Numbered from the stretch's first letter, positions 41,885-51,031 are shown. The stretch is 64,000 nucleotides of DNA from an uncultured Ruminococcus sp. (GCA_904393835.1 CAJFNC010000001.1:62001-126000); one strand, 5' to 3'. The notes: generated from the sequence alone by a model not told the origin. Made by a program: numbers and translations.

Positions 41885-43156
41885 ATGAAAAATAAAATTA
41901 TTTCGCTTATGCTTGCCGTTTTAACTTTGTTTTCATGCGGCGCGTTGCTTTCGGGCTGCGGAAATGACGAATACCCCGTTGAGGTTGCCAATATTGTCAT
42001 TGAAAAAGAGCCTGAAAATATCGTAGTGCTTGACGCTTCAACTGCCGACATCATTTCATATATGGGATATGATGTAAAGATGGTCGGCAGAAGCGACGAG
42101 GTTAATCAGGAATGGATGAGCGTTGTACCGAGCGTCGGCTCCGCAAATAAGCCCGATGTAAAGAAAATTGAGGATTCGGGTGCAGACCTGGTTTTTGCGG
42201 GCGTGGATCTTGATGATAGTATAAAAACACAGCTTCAGGAAGCGGGAATACAGGTTGTTACAATTTCTCAGGCAGAAACGGCCAAAGAGGTTGAGGTCAA
42301 CTATGTTACTGTCGGCAAGATTATCGGCGGCAATGTTTCAGGCTCAAACGAGGGCTCAAACGCCTACAATAACCTTATCAATCAGCTTGACACCTTAAAA
42401 ACTTCCGCAATGGCAGGTGTGAGCGCGGACACCCTTTACACAACCTGTTACCTATATTATGAGGACAATACTCTCAAGCTTATGACAAGCGGAACATACG
42501 GCGATATGCTGCTCGGTTACACCGGAGCGGTAAACGCGGCTGTAAATATTGAGGAAACAAAGGTCGACGTAAGTATTCTTAAGGTTGCGAATCCAAACTT
42601 CATTTTCTATGCCGACGACGCAACTCTTAACGCAATAAAATCAGACTCAACGCTTAAAAATCTCAGTGCGGTTAAGTCAAACAAAACCTGTATGATTACA
42701 AGAGATGAAATGAATCGCCAGGGACAGACGGCTCTTAACACGCTTGACAAGATGCTTTCATTTATTTATCCGGAATATTCGGAGAAAAATCATACTTCTA
42801 CCGCCGCAACTCAAGCTGCAACTCAGGGAGCCACTGATGCAACTTCCGCTGCAAACGGTCAAAGCAGTCAAACCGAAACTACTGCCGCAACCTCACTTGA
42901 TTCGCAATACAAAATCAATCTCGACAAACTTTCGCTTGAATACAAGCAGGAAAACGACAACGTTAAAATTATGCAGCAGCGCCTTTATGATTTGGGGTAT
43001 GTAACAGATAAAGAAAATATCACAGGTTACTACGGCGATGTAACCAAGGAGGCCGTTTCGCAGTTCCAAAAGGCAAACGGAATCAAAGAAACAGGCACGG
43101 CGGATAATGCAACGCTCAAGAAAATGTTTATGAGCGATGCTGAAAAAGCCGAATAA
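41885..43156 (+). CDS. Substrate-binding lipoprotein fused to a peptidoglycan-binding domain
   Basis: A lipoprotein signal (lipobox LSGC) is followed by a class III substrate-binding domain of the siderophore/cobalamin type (about 40-300; NIVVLDASTADIISYMGYDV at the start). A Thr/Ala/Gln-rich linker follows (about 300-345), then a C-terminal PG-binding_1 domain (VKIMQQRLYDLGYVTD and YYGDVTKEAVSQFQKANG). No permease or ATPase is near. The start is ATG 41885 (SD cggagg); the longer frame to 41753 overlaps the ATPase gene. 423 aa. Combining a solute receptor with a wall anchor is unusual. Confidence 0.88.
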   Translation: MKNKIISLMLAVLTLFSCGALLSGCGNDEYPVEVANIVIEKEPENIVVLDASTADIISYMGYDVKMVGRSDEVNQEWMSVVPSVGSANKPDVKKIEDSGADLVFAGVDLDDSIKTQLQEAGIQVVTISQAETAKEVEVNYVTVGKIIGGNVSGSNEGSNAYNNLINQLDTLKTSAMAGVSADTLYTTCYLYYEDNTLKLMTSGTYGDMLLGYTGAVNAAVNIEETKVDVSILKVANPNFIFYADDATLNAIKSDSTLKNLSAVKSNKTCMITRDEMNRQGQTALNTLDKMLSFIYPEYSEKNHTSTAATQAATQGATDATSAANGQSSQTETTAATSLDSQYKINLDKLSLEYKQENDNVKIMQQRLYDLGYVTDKENITGYYGDVTKEAVSQFQKANGIKETGTADNATLKKMFMSDAEKAE

Positions 43157-43169
43157 ATAATATTGATAA

Positions 43170-43209
43170 AACAACAAAACGCACGGTTTATACCGTGCGT
43201 TTTGTTGTT
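43170..43209 (+). terminator. Long perfect hairpin terminator
   Basis: An 18-bp perfect stem centred on acgcacggt-ttat-accgtgcgt, followed by gttg. Confidence 0.85.
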
Positions 43210-43220
43210 GAAAAGTAAAA

Positions 43221-43277
43221 AGCAATTTTCAGTCTTTGTTTTGTCAAAGTAATCAGCGCATTGCGCTGCAAATTCAG
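43221..43277 (-). repeat. Copy 3 of the dispersed intergenic repeat (inverted)
   Basis: On the minus strand gaatttgcagcgcaatgcgc, then a diverged tgattactttgacaaaacaaag. Compared with copy 2 the order of blocks is the same. Confidence 0.55.
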
Positions 43278-43307
43278 TTAGATATTGTATGCCGCCGCTG
43301 AGTTTTG

Positions 43308-43343
43308 ATAACGGACGCCGTCTCTAGAGGCGGCGTCCGTTAT
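43308..43343. other. 13-bp GC-rich hairpin in the convergent gap
   Basis: ataacggacgccg / cggcgtccgttat is perfect, with a 10-base loop. It lies 3' of the L,D-transpeptidase gene. T-runs are poor on both sides, so termination is uncertain. Confidence 0.5.
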
Positions 43344-43416
43344 TCAGTTTGTTATAAGTTCTTTTAAATCTGTATTAATTTGTATTATTGTTTTTCGTCG
43401 TTTATACGGTTTTAGA

Positions 43417-44610
43417 CTATGTTATTTTAACAATAACATCAACGGTATCACTGCGGTTAAGAACATCGGTTACAGAATAGGTAAGCTTATATATGCCTGC
43501 GCGGTTTGTGTCAACGTTTTCCAAAACTTCAATTTTGTCGGTTATGTCGTTTCCGCAGGTATCTTTTGCGGTTACGCCGCCGAGCAGATCAATTGTGCTG
43601 CCGGCCTCTGCCGTTATATCCTTTGCGCCGCTGATGACGGGATTTTTCTTGTTGTAGGGATTGTTTTTATCATCGTCTGTGGGATCCCAGCCGCAGCTTA
43701 GGTCGGTGATTTTAATTGCCTCGGGTTTACCGAGGGGTCCCGCGTCGTCATCGTCGTAAATTTCAATCACGGTGTTTTGGGGGCAGTTTTGATAAATCCA
43801 CTTTACGTCTGCAATTGCCATACGCACACATCCCAGAGACGCAAAGTCGCCGAGCTTGTTGTATTCCTCGGTTTCAAGGTCGTCAATGTTTTCGGTATAG
43901 TAGGGGACGGAGTGAAACAGATAGTCGCCCGAAATTCCGCTGACGTAGTGACCGTAAACGTTGTTGAAAAGTCCCAGCCATTCGCTTTTGAAATACAGGT
44001 TGTAAGTACCCAGAATTGTACCGTCGTTTTTGCCGCAGGAGCAAATCATCGCGCGCACCGGAACGGTATAATTGCCGTTTTCGTCGTAGGTATAAACGGT
44101 AACGCAATTCATTTGTCGGTTTACACGTATCATATATACGTTTTTATACGAGTTTGATTTTATGTTTTTGTTTAATACATCGGAGTTTGCGGTAGTTGCC
44201 GTAGAGTAACGGTCAACGCTCTGCTTTTTCTCGTTCACCACAGTAACCGTACATTCCGACTTTGTATTGTCGTTATAGTGGGCGGATATTGTGGCAGTGC
44301 CGGTTTTAAGGCCGTCAATTCGTCCTCCGCTGTCAACGGTAACAATATTTGAGTCGCTGCTTGTCCACTTTAAAAGCTTTGATTGCTCATCTTTTGTAAG
44401 CGTAACGATTTTTGGATTGCCCTTTTCAAGTGTAACGGGATCCTTTGAGTCAACTTTTACGGTGGGGACAGTTTGTTGTTTGGTTTCTGTTATAACTGAA
44501 GTCTTAGGCTTAGGGAGAGTCGTTTCCCTTTTTGCGATGCTGATTGCGCTGAGCATACAGCTTGCAGTAAGAAACAGACACAAAAATCCAATGAAAGTTT
44601 TCTTTCTCAT
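43417..44610 (-). CDS. L,D-transpeptidase (YkuD) with Ig-like domains
   Basis: This wall enzyme makes 3-3 crosslinks or attaches proteins to peptidoglycan. Signal peptide/anchor (about 3-24) is followed by a BIG2 Ig-like domain (about 55-130, LLKWTSSDSNIVTVDSGGRI), the YkuD catalytic domain (about 160-300) with His in YLFHSVPYY and Cys in DFASLGCVRMAIADVKW, and a C-terminal Ig-like domain with KDTCGNDITDKIEV. ATG 44610 is preceded by gaaagg; a TTG at 44625 is inside the SD. 397 aa. Confidence 0.92.
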   Translation of the reverse strand: MRKKTFIGFLCLFLTASCMLSAISIAKRETTLPKPKTSVITETKQQTVPTVKVDSKDPVTLEKGNPKIVTLTKDEQSKLLKWTSSDSNIVTVDSGGRIDGLKTGTATISAHYNDNTKSECTVTVVNEKKQSVDRYSTATTANSDVLNKNIKSNSYKNVYMIRVNRQMNCVTVYTYDENGNYTVPVRAMICSCGKNDGTILGTYNLYFKSEWLGLFNNVYGHYVSGISGDYLFHSVPYYTENIDDLETEEYNKLGDFASLGCVRMAIADVKWIYQNCPQNTVIEIYDDDDAGPLGKPEAIKITDLSCGWDPTDDDKNNPYNKKNPVISGAKDITAEAGSTIDLLGGVTAKDTCGNDITDKIEVLENVDTNRAGIYKLTYSVTDVLNRSDTVDVIVKIT

Positions 44611-44749
44611 AGGTTTACCTTTCAAAATTATTACAACTAATATTACAAATTTTTAATATTTGATAACATTATAACTTTTTTTAACGAATAACGCAAGAAA
44701 TATTTTCAAATAAATTATTTTGTGGTAATATATAAAGCGGTGATTTGAA

Positions 44750-45304
44750 GTGGCTCATGTAATTAAGCATTTTTTAACAATAACAAACCACAGGCACAAA
44801 GTAATTTACAACTGCGCGCGCAGCGGCATACTTTTGCAGGGATTAAAGCATGACTTGTCAAAGTATTCGCTTACTGAGTTCGTGCCGGGAGCGATATATT
44901 TTCAGGGCAACCGAAGCCCAAACGAAAAGGAAAGGGAATTGTTCGGCTACTCAAAGGCGTGGCTGCACCACAAGGGTAGAAACCGCCACCACTTTGAATA
45001 TTGGAATGACTATAATCCAAAGACAAAACGTGTTGAAAATGTTGAAATGCCTATAAGATTTGTTGTGGAGATGTTTTGCGACAGGGTTGCCGCAAGCAAG
45101 ATTTACAACGGCAAAAATTACACCGACGCCCACCCTTATCAATATTTTTTGAGGATAAAAGGTAAGGGCAAACTCCACCCGAAAACCGAGGAACTGCTCA
45201 ATCATTTACTTACCATGCTCAGGGACGAGGGCGAGAAAAAAACCTTTGCGTATATAAAGGCGTTTGTAAAAAAATGCAGAAAGGAAAAGAACAAAAAATT
45301 TTGA
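44750..45304 (+). CDS. DUF5662 family protein
   Basis: The 184-aa soluble, basic protein contains LLQGLKHDLSKYSLTEFVPG and AWLHHKGRNRHHFEYWNDY, the pattern of DUF5662, with several conserved His that suggest metal binding (HDLSKY, HHKGRNRHH). Catalytic role unknown. It begins at GTG with ggtga upstream. It lies two bases upstream of the GTG that opens the next frame and about 10 bases before the likely ATG, so the two form an operon. Confidence 0.85.
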   Translation: MAHVIKHFLTITNHRHKVIYNCARSGILLQGLKHDLSKYSLTEFVPGAIYFQGNRSPNEKERELFGYSKAWLHHKGRNRHHFEYWNDYNPKTKRVENVEMPIRFVVEMFCDRVAASKIYNGKNYTDAHPYQYFLRIKGKGKLHPKTEELLNHLLTMLRDEGEKKTFAYIKAFVKKCRKEKNKKF

Positions 45305-45314
45305 GGTGAATATA

Positions 45315-45809
45315 ATGAAAGACGCAGGTAAAGTTATAGAAGAAATGACAAAATATTTTTGCGGAGATTTAAAAAGGATAAATCATCTTTTAAAGGTGTA
45401 CGCGCTTTCACGCACCATAGGTCAGGGAGAAAATCTTGACGACGACGAACTTGAACTTTTATCGGTGACGGCGGCTGTGCACGATATAGGCATAAAGCTC
45501 AGCGAGCAAAAATACAACTCAAGCGCGGGCAAGTATCAGGAGATTGAGGGACCTGCCGAGGCGGAAAAGCTGCTTGTGAATCTCGGTTATGACAAGGAGT
45601 TTGTAAGAAAGGTCTGCTATCTTGTGGGTCACCACCACACCTACGTCAATATAGACTCAAAACCATACCAAATTTTGGTGGAAGCTGATTTTCTTGTAAA
45701 TTTGTGTGAGGACAACGCAAGTATGCAGGCTGTAAAAACTGCGGAAGAAAAAATTTTTGTTACAAATACGGGTAAAAAGTTACTAAAAAATATGTACCTT
45801 ACCCCCTGA
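45315..45809 (+). CDS. HD-domain phosphohydrolase
   Basis: A 164-aa HD protein: first His in DLKRINHLLKVYALS, HD doublet in AAVHDIGIKLSE, further His in VGHHHTYVNID and Asp in ILVEADFLVNLCED. Such small HD proteins hydrolyse phosphomonoesters or cyclic nucleotides; substrate unknown. ATG 45315 follows gaggtga. Translationally close to the DUF5662 gene. Confidence 0.87.
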   Translation: MKDAGKVIEEMTKYFCGDLKRINHLLKVYALSRTIGQGENLDDDELELLSVTAAVHDIGIKLSEQKYNSSAGKYQEIEGPAEAEKLLVNLGYDKEFVRKVCYLVGHHHTYVNIDSKPYQILVEADFLVNLCEDNASMQAVKTAEEKIFVTNTGKKLLKNMYLTP

Positions 45810-45854
45810 GTTTTTTGATGAAAATGCAGAAGTTAAAATCTTTTTAAAAATCTA

Positions 45855-45883
45855 TTGACAACCGCGTTTAAAAATGTTATGTT
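45855..45883 (+). promoter_or_regulatory. pflB promoter
   Basis: TTGACA (45855-45860), 17 bases, TATGTT (45878-45883). The expected start near 45890 coincides with the first stem of the riboswitch. Confidence 0.8.
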
Positions 45884-45889
45884 TAAGTT

Positions 45890-45990
45890 GTTATATGACT
45901 GACGGAACCGTGGAATTAACCACATGGAGTATAACGATGATTTGCCGACCGTCTGGGTGATCCCCGGACTAAGTCGGCATTTTTTATTTT
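45890..45990 (+). ncRNA. ZTP riboswitch (pfl motif) with terminator
   Basis: P1 gttata / tataac (45890-45895 and 45930-45935) encloses the conserved gactgacggaa internal loop and P2 gtgg / ccac. The 3' domain ccgaccgtctggg holds the conserved CUGGG. It merges with a terminator stem tgccgac / gtcggca (45943-45949 and 45973-45979) plus T6. Order and motifs match the pfl/ZTP class, in which ZMP/ZTP (a sign of low formyl-THF) prevents termination. It controls pflB, the gene type the motif was named after. Confidence 0.88.
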
Positions 45991-46017
45991 ATTATTTTGT
46001 GATACGGAGGTATTATT

Positions 46018-48246
46018 ATGGGAAATGAATGGAGAGGCTTCAAAGGCGGCAGCTGGGAGCATGAAGTTAACGTAAGAGATTTTATTCAGCAGAATTATAC
46101 ACCGTATTTCGGTAACGGTGACTTCCTTGAAGGCTCTACGCAGGATACCCTTGATTTATGGGAAAAGGTTAGTCAGCTCAAGAAAGAAGAAATCGAGAAC
46201 GGCGGCGTTCTTGATATGGATACAAAGGTTATTTCAACTATTACTTCACACGGCCCGGGTTATATTGACAAAGACAAGGAAAAAATTGTCGGCTTGCAGA
46301 CAGATAAGCCGTTAAAGCGTTCTTTGCAGCCTTACGGCGGTATCAGAATGGCTGTCAAAGCGTGCAAGGAAAACGGATACGAGGTTGACCCTGAGATTGT
46401 CGAGTTCTTTACGGAACACAGAAAAACTCACAATGCAGGCGTGTTTGACGCATATACTCCCGAAATGAGAAGATGTCGTTCAAACCACATCATCACCGGA
46501 CTCCCCGACGCATACGGCAGAGGCAGAATTATCGGCGACTACCGCCGCGCGGCTCTTTACGGCGTTGACAAGCTTATCGAGGATAAGCAAAACCAAAAGG
46601 ACAGCACAAGAATTATTATGTATTCCGACGTTATCCGTGAACGCGAGGAGCTTTCGGAGCAAATCAGAGCTTTGGAAATGCTCAAAAAGCTTGCGGAAAT
46701 TTACGGCTGCGATATTTCAAAGCCGGCTTCAAACTTCAGAGAGGCTGTACAGGCTCTCTACTTTGCTTACCTTGCCGCTGTAAAGGAGCAGAACGGCGCT
46801 GCAATGAGCCTCGGCAGAACGTCAACATTTCTTGACATCTATGCCGCTCGTGATATTGCGGAGGGCACGCTCACAGAAAAAGAGGTACAGGAAATTGTCG
46901 ATCAGTTTATTATGAAGCTGAGAATGGTATGTTTTGCACGTACTCCCGAATACAATGCAATTTTTGCGGGCGACCCCACATGGGTTACAGAGTCAATCGG
47001 CGGTATGGGTACAGACGGACGTCCGCTCGTTACAAAGATGTCTTTCCGCTACCTTAACACGCTCAACAATATCGGCGCGGCTCCCGAACCGAACCTCACA
47101 GTTCTCTGGTCAAATAATCTTCCCGAGGGCTTTAAGACTTACTGCGCTAAAATGTCAATTAAGCACCACGCAGTGCAGTATGAAAACGACGATCTTATGC
47201 GTCCGCTCCACGGCGACGATTACGGCATTGCCTGCTGTGTATCTTCAATGAAAATCGGCAAGGAAATGCAGTTCTTCGGCGCAAGAGCCAACCTGGCAAA
47301 ATGCTTGCTTTACGCTATCAACGGCGGCGTTGACGAAGTTACTGGCGTTCAGGTAGGTCCTAAGTATCGTCCCGTTGAGGGCGACTACCTCGACTACGAC
47401 GATGTTATGAGCAAGTATAAGGATATGATGAAGTGGCTTGCTCAGGTTTATGTAAACGCACTCAACATCATTCACTATATGCACGACAAATACTGCTATG
47501 AGCGTTTGCAGATGGCTTTGCACGACAAGCACGTAACACGCTGGTTTGCAACCGGTATTGCGGGCTTTTCGGTTGTAGCCGACTCACTCTCGGCAATCAA
47601 ATACGCAAAGGTTAAGGTTGTAAGAAACGAACAGGGTATTGTAACAGATTACATTACCGAGGGGGACTTCCCGAAATACGGCAACGACGACGACAGAGTT
47701 GACGAAATTGCCAAGGAAGTTCTGCACACATTCATCGGCTATCTCCGTCAGAATCACACATACCGCGGCGGTATTCCGACAACTTCTATCCTTACAATCA
47801 CTTCAAACGTAACCTACGGCAAGAACACGGGCTCAACACCCGACGGCAGAAAATACGGCGAGCCGTTTGCTCCCGGCGCAAACCCGATGCACGGCAGAGA
47901 CAGCCACGGCGCAGTTGCTTCGCTTGCTTCGGTTGCAAAAATTCCGTTTATGGACTCTCAGGACGGTATTTCAAATACGTTTACAATCGTACCCGCGGCT
48001 CTCGGCAAAACCGAGGAACAGCGTGAGCACAACCTTGTGGCTTTGCTCGACGGATATACGCACAAAGGCGGTTACCACCTCAACGTAAACGTGTTTGACA
48101 GAGAACTTCTCCTTGACGCCCAAAAGCACCCTGAGCTTTATCCTCAGCTTACTATCCGTGTTTCGGGCTATGCGGTTAACTTTGTAAAGCTTACAAAGGA
48201 ACAGCAGGACGAAGTTATCGCAAGAACATTCCACTCGTCAATCTGA
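46018..48246 (+). CDS. pflB: Formate C-acetyltransferase (pyruvate formate-lyase)
   Basis: PFL is the oxygen-sensitive glycyl-radical enzyme converting pyruvate and CoA to acetyl-CoA and formate. The active-site Cys pair is C406-C407 ([10 protein letters not shown]) and the radical Gly is G717 in [13 protein letters not shown]. 742 aa is normal. ATG follows cggagg, 28 bases after the riboswitch terminator. pflA follows downstream. Formate supplies the one-carbon pool, in line with ZTP control. Confidence 0.98.
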   Translation: MGNEWRGFKGGSWEHEVNVRDFIQQNYTPYFGNGDFLEGSTQDTLDLWEKVSQLKKEEIENGGVLDMDTKVISTITSHGPGYIDKDKEKIVGLQTDKPLKRSLQPYGGIRMAVKACKENGYEVDPEIVEFFTEHRKTHNAGVFDAYTPEMRRCRSNHIITGLPDAYGRGRIIGDYRRAALYGVDKLIEDKQNQKDSTRIIMYSDVIREREELSEQIRALEMLKKLAEIYGCDISKPASNFREAVQALYFAYLAAVKEQNGAAMSLGRTSTFLDIYAARDIAEGTLTEKEVQEIVDQFIMKLRMVCFARTPEYNAIFAGDPTWVTESIGGMGTDGRPLVTKMSFRYLNTLNNIGAAPEPNLTVLWSNNLPEGFKTYCAKMSIKHHAVQYENDDLMRPLHGDDYGIACCVSSMKIGKEMQFFGARANLAKCLLYAINGGVDEVTGVQVGPKYRPVEGDYLDYDDVMSKYKDMMKWLAQVYVNALNIIHYMHDKYCYERLQMALHDKHVTRWFATGIAGFSVVADSLSAIKYAKVKVVRNEQGIVTDYITEGDFPKYGNDDDRVDEIAKEVLHTFIGYLRQNHTYRGGIPTTSILTITSNVTYGKNTGSTPDGRKYGEPFAPGANPMHGRDSHGAVASLASVAKIPFMDSQDGISNTFTIVPAALGKTEEQREHNLVALLDGYTHKGGYHLNVNVFDRELLLDAQKHPELYPQLTIRVSGYAVNFVKLTKEQQDEVIARTFHSSI

Positions 48247-48268
48247 TTTAACACATATCAAGTTTTGC

Positions 48269-48297
48269 GGGCGGCAGTTTGGCGCTGCCGCCCTTTT
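48269..48297 (+). terminator. Hairpin between pflB and pflA
   Basis: A 9-bp stem gggcggcag / ctgccgccc with T4. It likely reduces pflA expression relative to pflB, as only catalytic amounts of activase are needed. Confidence 0.8.
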
Positions 48298-48334
48298 GCT
48301 GATTTTCAGGCTATTTATGAACAGGGGCGATTTT

Positions 48335-49072
48335 ATGCAGGGACGTATTCATTCTTTGGAAACATTCGGAACGGTTGACGGTCCGGGCGTGCGCTTTGTG
48401 GTATTTTTTCAGGGCTGCCCGATGAGGTGCCTTTACTGCCATAATCCCGACACATGGGCGGCTGATGCAGGGGAGCTTTATTCCGCAGAGGAGCTTATTG
48501 AAAGGCTTGTCCGCAACCGCGCTTTTTACACGACGGGCGGTCTGACCGCAACGGGAGGCGAGCCGATGATGCAGCTCGATTTTTTGATTGAGTTGTTTGA
48601 GCTTGCCAAGAAAAACGACGTCAATACCTGCCTTGATACTTCGGGCGTTATGTTCACCCCCGAAAACAGAGAGCGTATGGAAAAGATTGACCGACTTTTA
48701 AAGTCAACCGACCTGGTCATGCTCGACATAAAGCATATTGATAACGAGGAGCACAAAAAGCTGACTTCCCGTGAAAATAAAAATATTCTCGCATTTGCAA
48801 AATATCTCAGCGACAATAATGTGCAAATGCGAATACGCCATGTGATTGTTCCCGGTATTACCGACAGCAGGGAAGAATTGCTTGAGCTCGGCAGATTTTT
48901 GAAGCCTTTTAAAAATATAGAAAAAATTGAAACTTTGCCGTATCACACGCTCGGCAAGGTTAAGTACGAAAACCTCGGACTTGACTATCCGCTCGGCGAC
49001 ACCCCGCAGCTTACCGAGGAGGACGCTCAAAAGGCGCTTGAAATTATCGAAGAAGGTATGCAAAGTGAGTGA
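48335..49072 (+). CDS. pflA: Pyruvate formate-lyase activating enzyme
   Basis: A radical SAM enzyme that installs the glycyl radical on PflB. The cluster motif CPMRCLYCHNPDTW (CxxxCxxC) is at about residues 28-41; TGGEPMMQ is the SAM-binding GGE motif. 245 aa. ATG 48335 follows aggggcg; the longer frame from 48296 overlaps the terminator. Its last 8 bases overlap the next gene. Confidence 0.96.
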   Translation: MQGRIHSLETFGTVDGPGVRFVVFFQGCPMRCLYCHNPDTWAADAGELYSAEELIERLVRNRAFYTTGGLTATGGEPMMQLDFLIELFELAKKNDVNTCLDTSGVMFTPENRERMEKIDRLLKSTDLVMLDIKHIDNEEHKKLTSRENKNILAFAKYLSDNNVQMRIRHVIVPGITDSREELLELGRFLKPFKNIEKIETLPYHTLGKVKYENLGLDYPLGDTPQLTEEDAQKALEIIEEGMQSE

Positions 49073-49559
49073 GCCGCAGAGTATTGTACACCCGCTTGCA
49101 CCGCTCTATGACAAAAATTGCAAAATTTTGGTGCTGGGCAGCTTTCCGTCGGTAAAGTCAAGGGAACAGAACTTTTTTTACGGACATCCGCAAAACAGAT
49201 TTTGGCGGCTTGTCGCTATGCTGTTCGGTGAGGAAATTCCGCAGACGATTGAGCAGAAGAGGGCGCTTGCGCTAAAGCACCATATCGCAATGTGGGACGT
49301 AATTCACTCTTGTACTGTGACCGGTTCAAGCGACAGCTCAATTAAAGATGTTGTTCCGAACGATTTGAGCACTGTTTTGCAAAACAGCGCGGTAACAAAA
49401 ATTTTCTGCAACGGCGCGCTTTCTTACAAGCTGTACGAAAAATATATATTCCCAAAGACGGGGATAAAAGCCGTAAAGCTTCCGTCAACAAGCCCCGCAA
49501 ATGCGGCTTATTCGCTTGACAGGCTTGCTCAAAGCTGGATTCAAATAACAGAACAATAA
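49065..49559 (+). CDS. DNA-deoxyinosine/uracil mismatch glycosylase
   Basis: A uracil-DNA-glycosylase-superfamily protein of 164 aa: ILVLGSFPSVKSREQNFFYG carries the G-S-x-P water-activating motif, HPQNRFWRL follows, and LPSTSPANA is the C-terminal motif. It resembles the DNA-deoxyinosine glycosylase group, which removes deaminated bases. It starts at GTG 49065 with gaagg upstream; no ATG exists near. It overlaps pflA by 8 bases and so is coupled to it, an operon of convenience. Confidence 0.85.
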   Translation: MSEPQSIVHPLAPLYDKNCKILVLGSFPSVKSREQNFFYGHPQNRFWRLVAMLFGEEIPQTIEQKRALALKHHIAMWDVIHSCTVTGSSDSSIKDVVPNDLSTVLQNSAVTKIFCNGALSYKLYEKYIFPKTGIKAVKLPSTSPANAAYSLDRLAQSWIQITEQ

Positions 49560-49632
49560 TTTGCAGCGGCATAACTTTTGCTTGAAGTTGTGCCGTTTTT
49601 GTTCTATATTTATATGATAAGAAGGTGATAAG

Positions 49633-49911
49633 ATGACAGAACAGGAATTGCAGAGGCTTTTGGCTGACGCAAAGCATAACCCCGATTTAAAGCAAGGGCT
49701 TATAGATACAAAGTCAGCCGATGACCCGCTCAACGCGTTTTGTGAATTTTGCAGGGAAAAGGGTTACGACATCACAATCGGCGGACTCCTTGCCGCAGGT
49801 CAGAACGCCAACGACGCCAAGCTGCGCAGTGTAAACGGCGGAGGAGTAAACGCCATTGACGGCTGGGACGATGAGTACGAGCAGTTTTTTGCCGAGCTTA
49901 AATGGACTTGA
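49633..49911 (+). CDS. Nif11-like peptide, possible RiPP precursor
   Basis: A 92-aa protein whose first 55 residues fit a Nif11-type leader: TEQELQRLLADAKHNPDLKQ, then an AFCEFCREKGYDITIGGLLA segment. The rest contains a GGG run (69-71) and an acidic, aromatic C-terminus (VNAIDGWDDEYEQFFAEL then KWT). There is a Cys pair C37/C40 in the leader, and Lys90 is the only Lys after GGG. SD gaaggtga is strong. It is followed after 11 bases by a FliB-like gene, a likely partner. Being a true modified peptide is inference; it could be a small housekeeping protein. Confidence 0.7.
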   Translation: MTEQELQRLLADAKHNPDLKQGLIDTKSADDPLNAFCEFCREKGYDITIGGLLAAGQNANDAKLRSVNGGGVNAIDGWDDEYEQFFAELKWT

Positions 49912-49922
49912 CGAGGTGTGCA

Positions 49923-50936
49923 ATGAAAAATATTTACTCCGACTGCTTTGACAAATTCAAATGTATTGCCGATAAATGCCCCGACAGCTGCTGTACAGGC
50001 TGGGACGTGGTAGTTGATGATGAAACATATGAGCTTTATAAAGAGCTTGATGGCTCACTCGGTGAAAAAATCCGCGAGGCTATGACTGTTGACAGGGACG
50101 GCGACAGAATATTTGTTTTGCAAAACGGCAGATGCCCGTTTTTTAACAGGGATAATCTCTGCGATATTATAATAGAAAAGGGCGATAATTGTCTTTGTCG
50201 TACCTGCCGTGAGTTTCCCAGAATCAGGCAGGATTATACCGCGTTTTGCGAGCATATGCTGTCGTTTGCCTGCCCCGAGGCGGCAAGACTTATGCTTGAA
50301 AGTGAAAACGACTGCAAAAGTTTCGACAGATACGAGTTTTGCTTTGACAATTGTGGATACAGCACCGAATTTATGGAATTTTTACTTGACGTTCGCAGTA
50401 AAAGTGTTGAGATTTTAAGAGACAAAAGCCTGAGTTTTTCGTCACGTTTGAAAAAATGCCTCGAATTTAACAAAGAGGTGCAGAACAAAATCGACAGTTT
50501 TTATGAGGACGATACTGCAAGCGAAAAACGGCCCCAAAACGATATTTGCCAAGACGTTGCATATATAATTGAATTTTTTAAAAGTCTCGACATTATGACG
50601 GATAAGTGGGCGAAAATGCTTCAAAATGTGAATTTGCGGGGCGAAAAACCGAAAATTGACCGCTTCGGTGAATATTTTGAAAAAATCGCATTATATTATG
50701 TTTACAGATATTACCTGAACGCGATTGACAGCCAAAATGTGTTGAACACGATTAAAAAAATCGCTTGTGCGTGTATTGTGATTTCGTGTGTGTGCGAAGA
50801 TAAATCCGACTTTGTACAGATTGCCTGCCTGTATTCAAAAGAGGTGGAACATTCCTACGAAAACGAGGAAGCCCTTGAAAGTGAATTTTGCGAAAACAGC
50901 GCGTTTTCCGTAAAAAATCTGCTGAAACTCATTTAG
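49923..50936 (+). CDS. FliB-like (flagellin lysine-N-methylase family) Cys-rich protein
   Basis: The 337-aa protein resembles FliB, which methylates lysines on flagellin by an Fe-S/SAM-dependent reaction. Cysteines are at 8, 14, 19, 23, 24 (KCPDSCCTGWDV), 71, 80, 90, 92, 95 (NCLCRTCREFPR), 109 and 117; this N-terminal set would bind one or more Fe-S clusters. The C-terminal 200 residues are helical. No flagellin or other flagellar gene is in the window. ATG 49923 follows gaggtg; the in-frame start at 49902 overlaps the Nif11-like gene. Tight coupling to that gene suggests it is the substrate. Confidence 0.78.
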   Translation: MKNIYSDCFDKFKCIADKCPDSCCTGWDVVVDDETYELYKELDGSLGEKIREAMTVDRDGDRIFVLQNGRCPFFNRDNLCDIIIEKGDNCLCRTCREFPRIRQDYTAFCEHMLSFACPEAARLMLESENDCKSFDRYEFCFDNCGYSTEFMEFLLDVRSKSVEILRDKSLSFSSRLKKCLEFNKEVQNKIDSFYEDDTASEKRPQNDICQDVAYIIEFFKSLDIMTDKWAKMLQNVNLRGEKPKIDRFGEYFEKIALYYVYRYYLNAIDSQNVLNTIKKIACACIVISCVCEDKSDFVQIACLYSKEVEHSYENEEALESEFCENSAFSVKNLLKLI

Positions 50937-51001
50937 TTTTTCAACAGTTTGGCAAATCGTGAATTTTTGCGGTTTTTATCGGGACTTTTGGCAAAAAAGT
51001 C

Positions 51002-51031
51002 TTGACAAACATAAATGCAATGGTTTATAAT
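51002..51031 (+). promoter_or_regulatory. Promoter of the rpsL-rpsG-fusA operon
   Basis: TTGACA (51002-51007), 18 bases, TATAAT (51026-51031); both hexamers perfect. Confidence 0.85.

Noticed and set aside
49923-50936. Flagellar role for the FliB-like protein
   Set aside because: No flagellin or other flagellar gene is in the window, and the coupling is to a small Nif11-like peptide instead.
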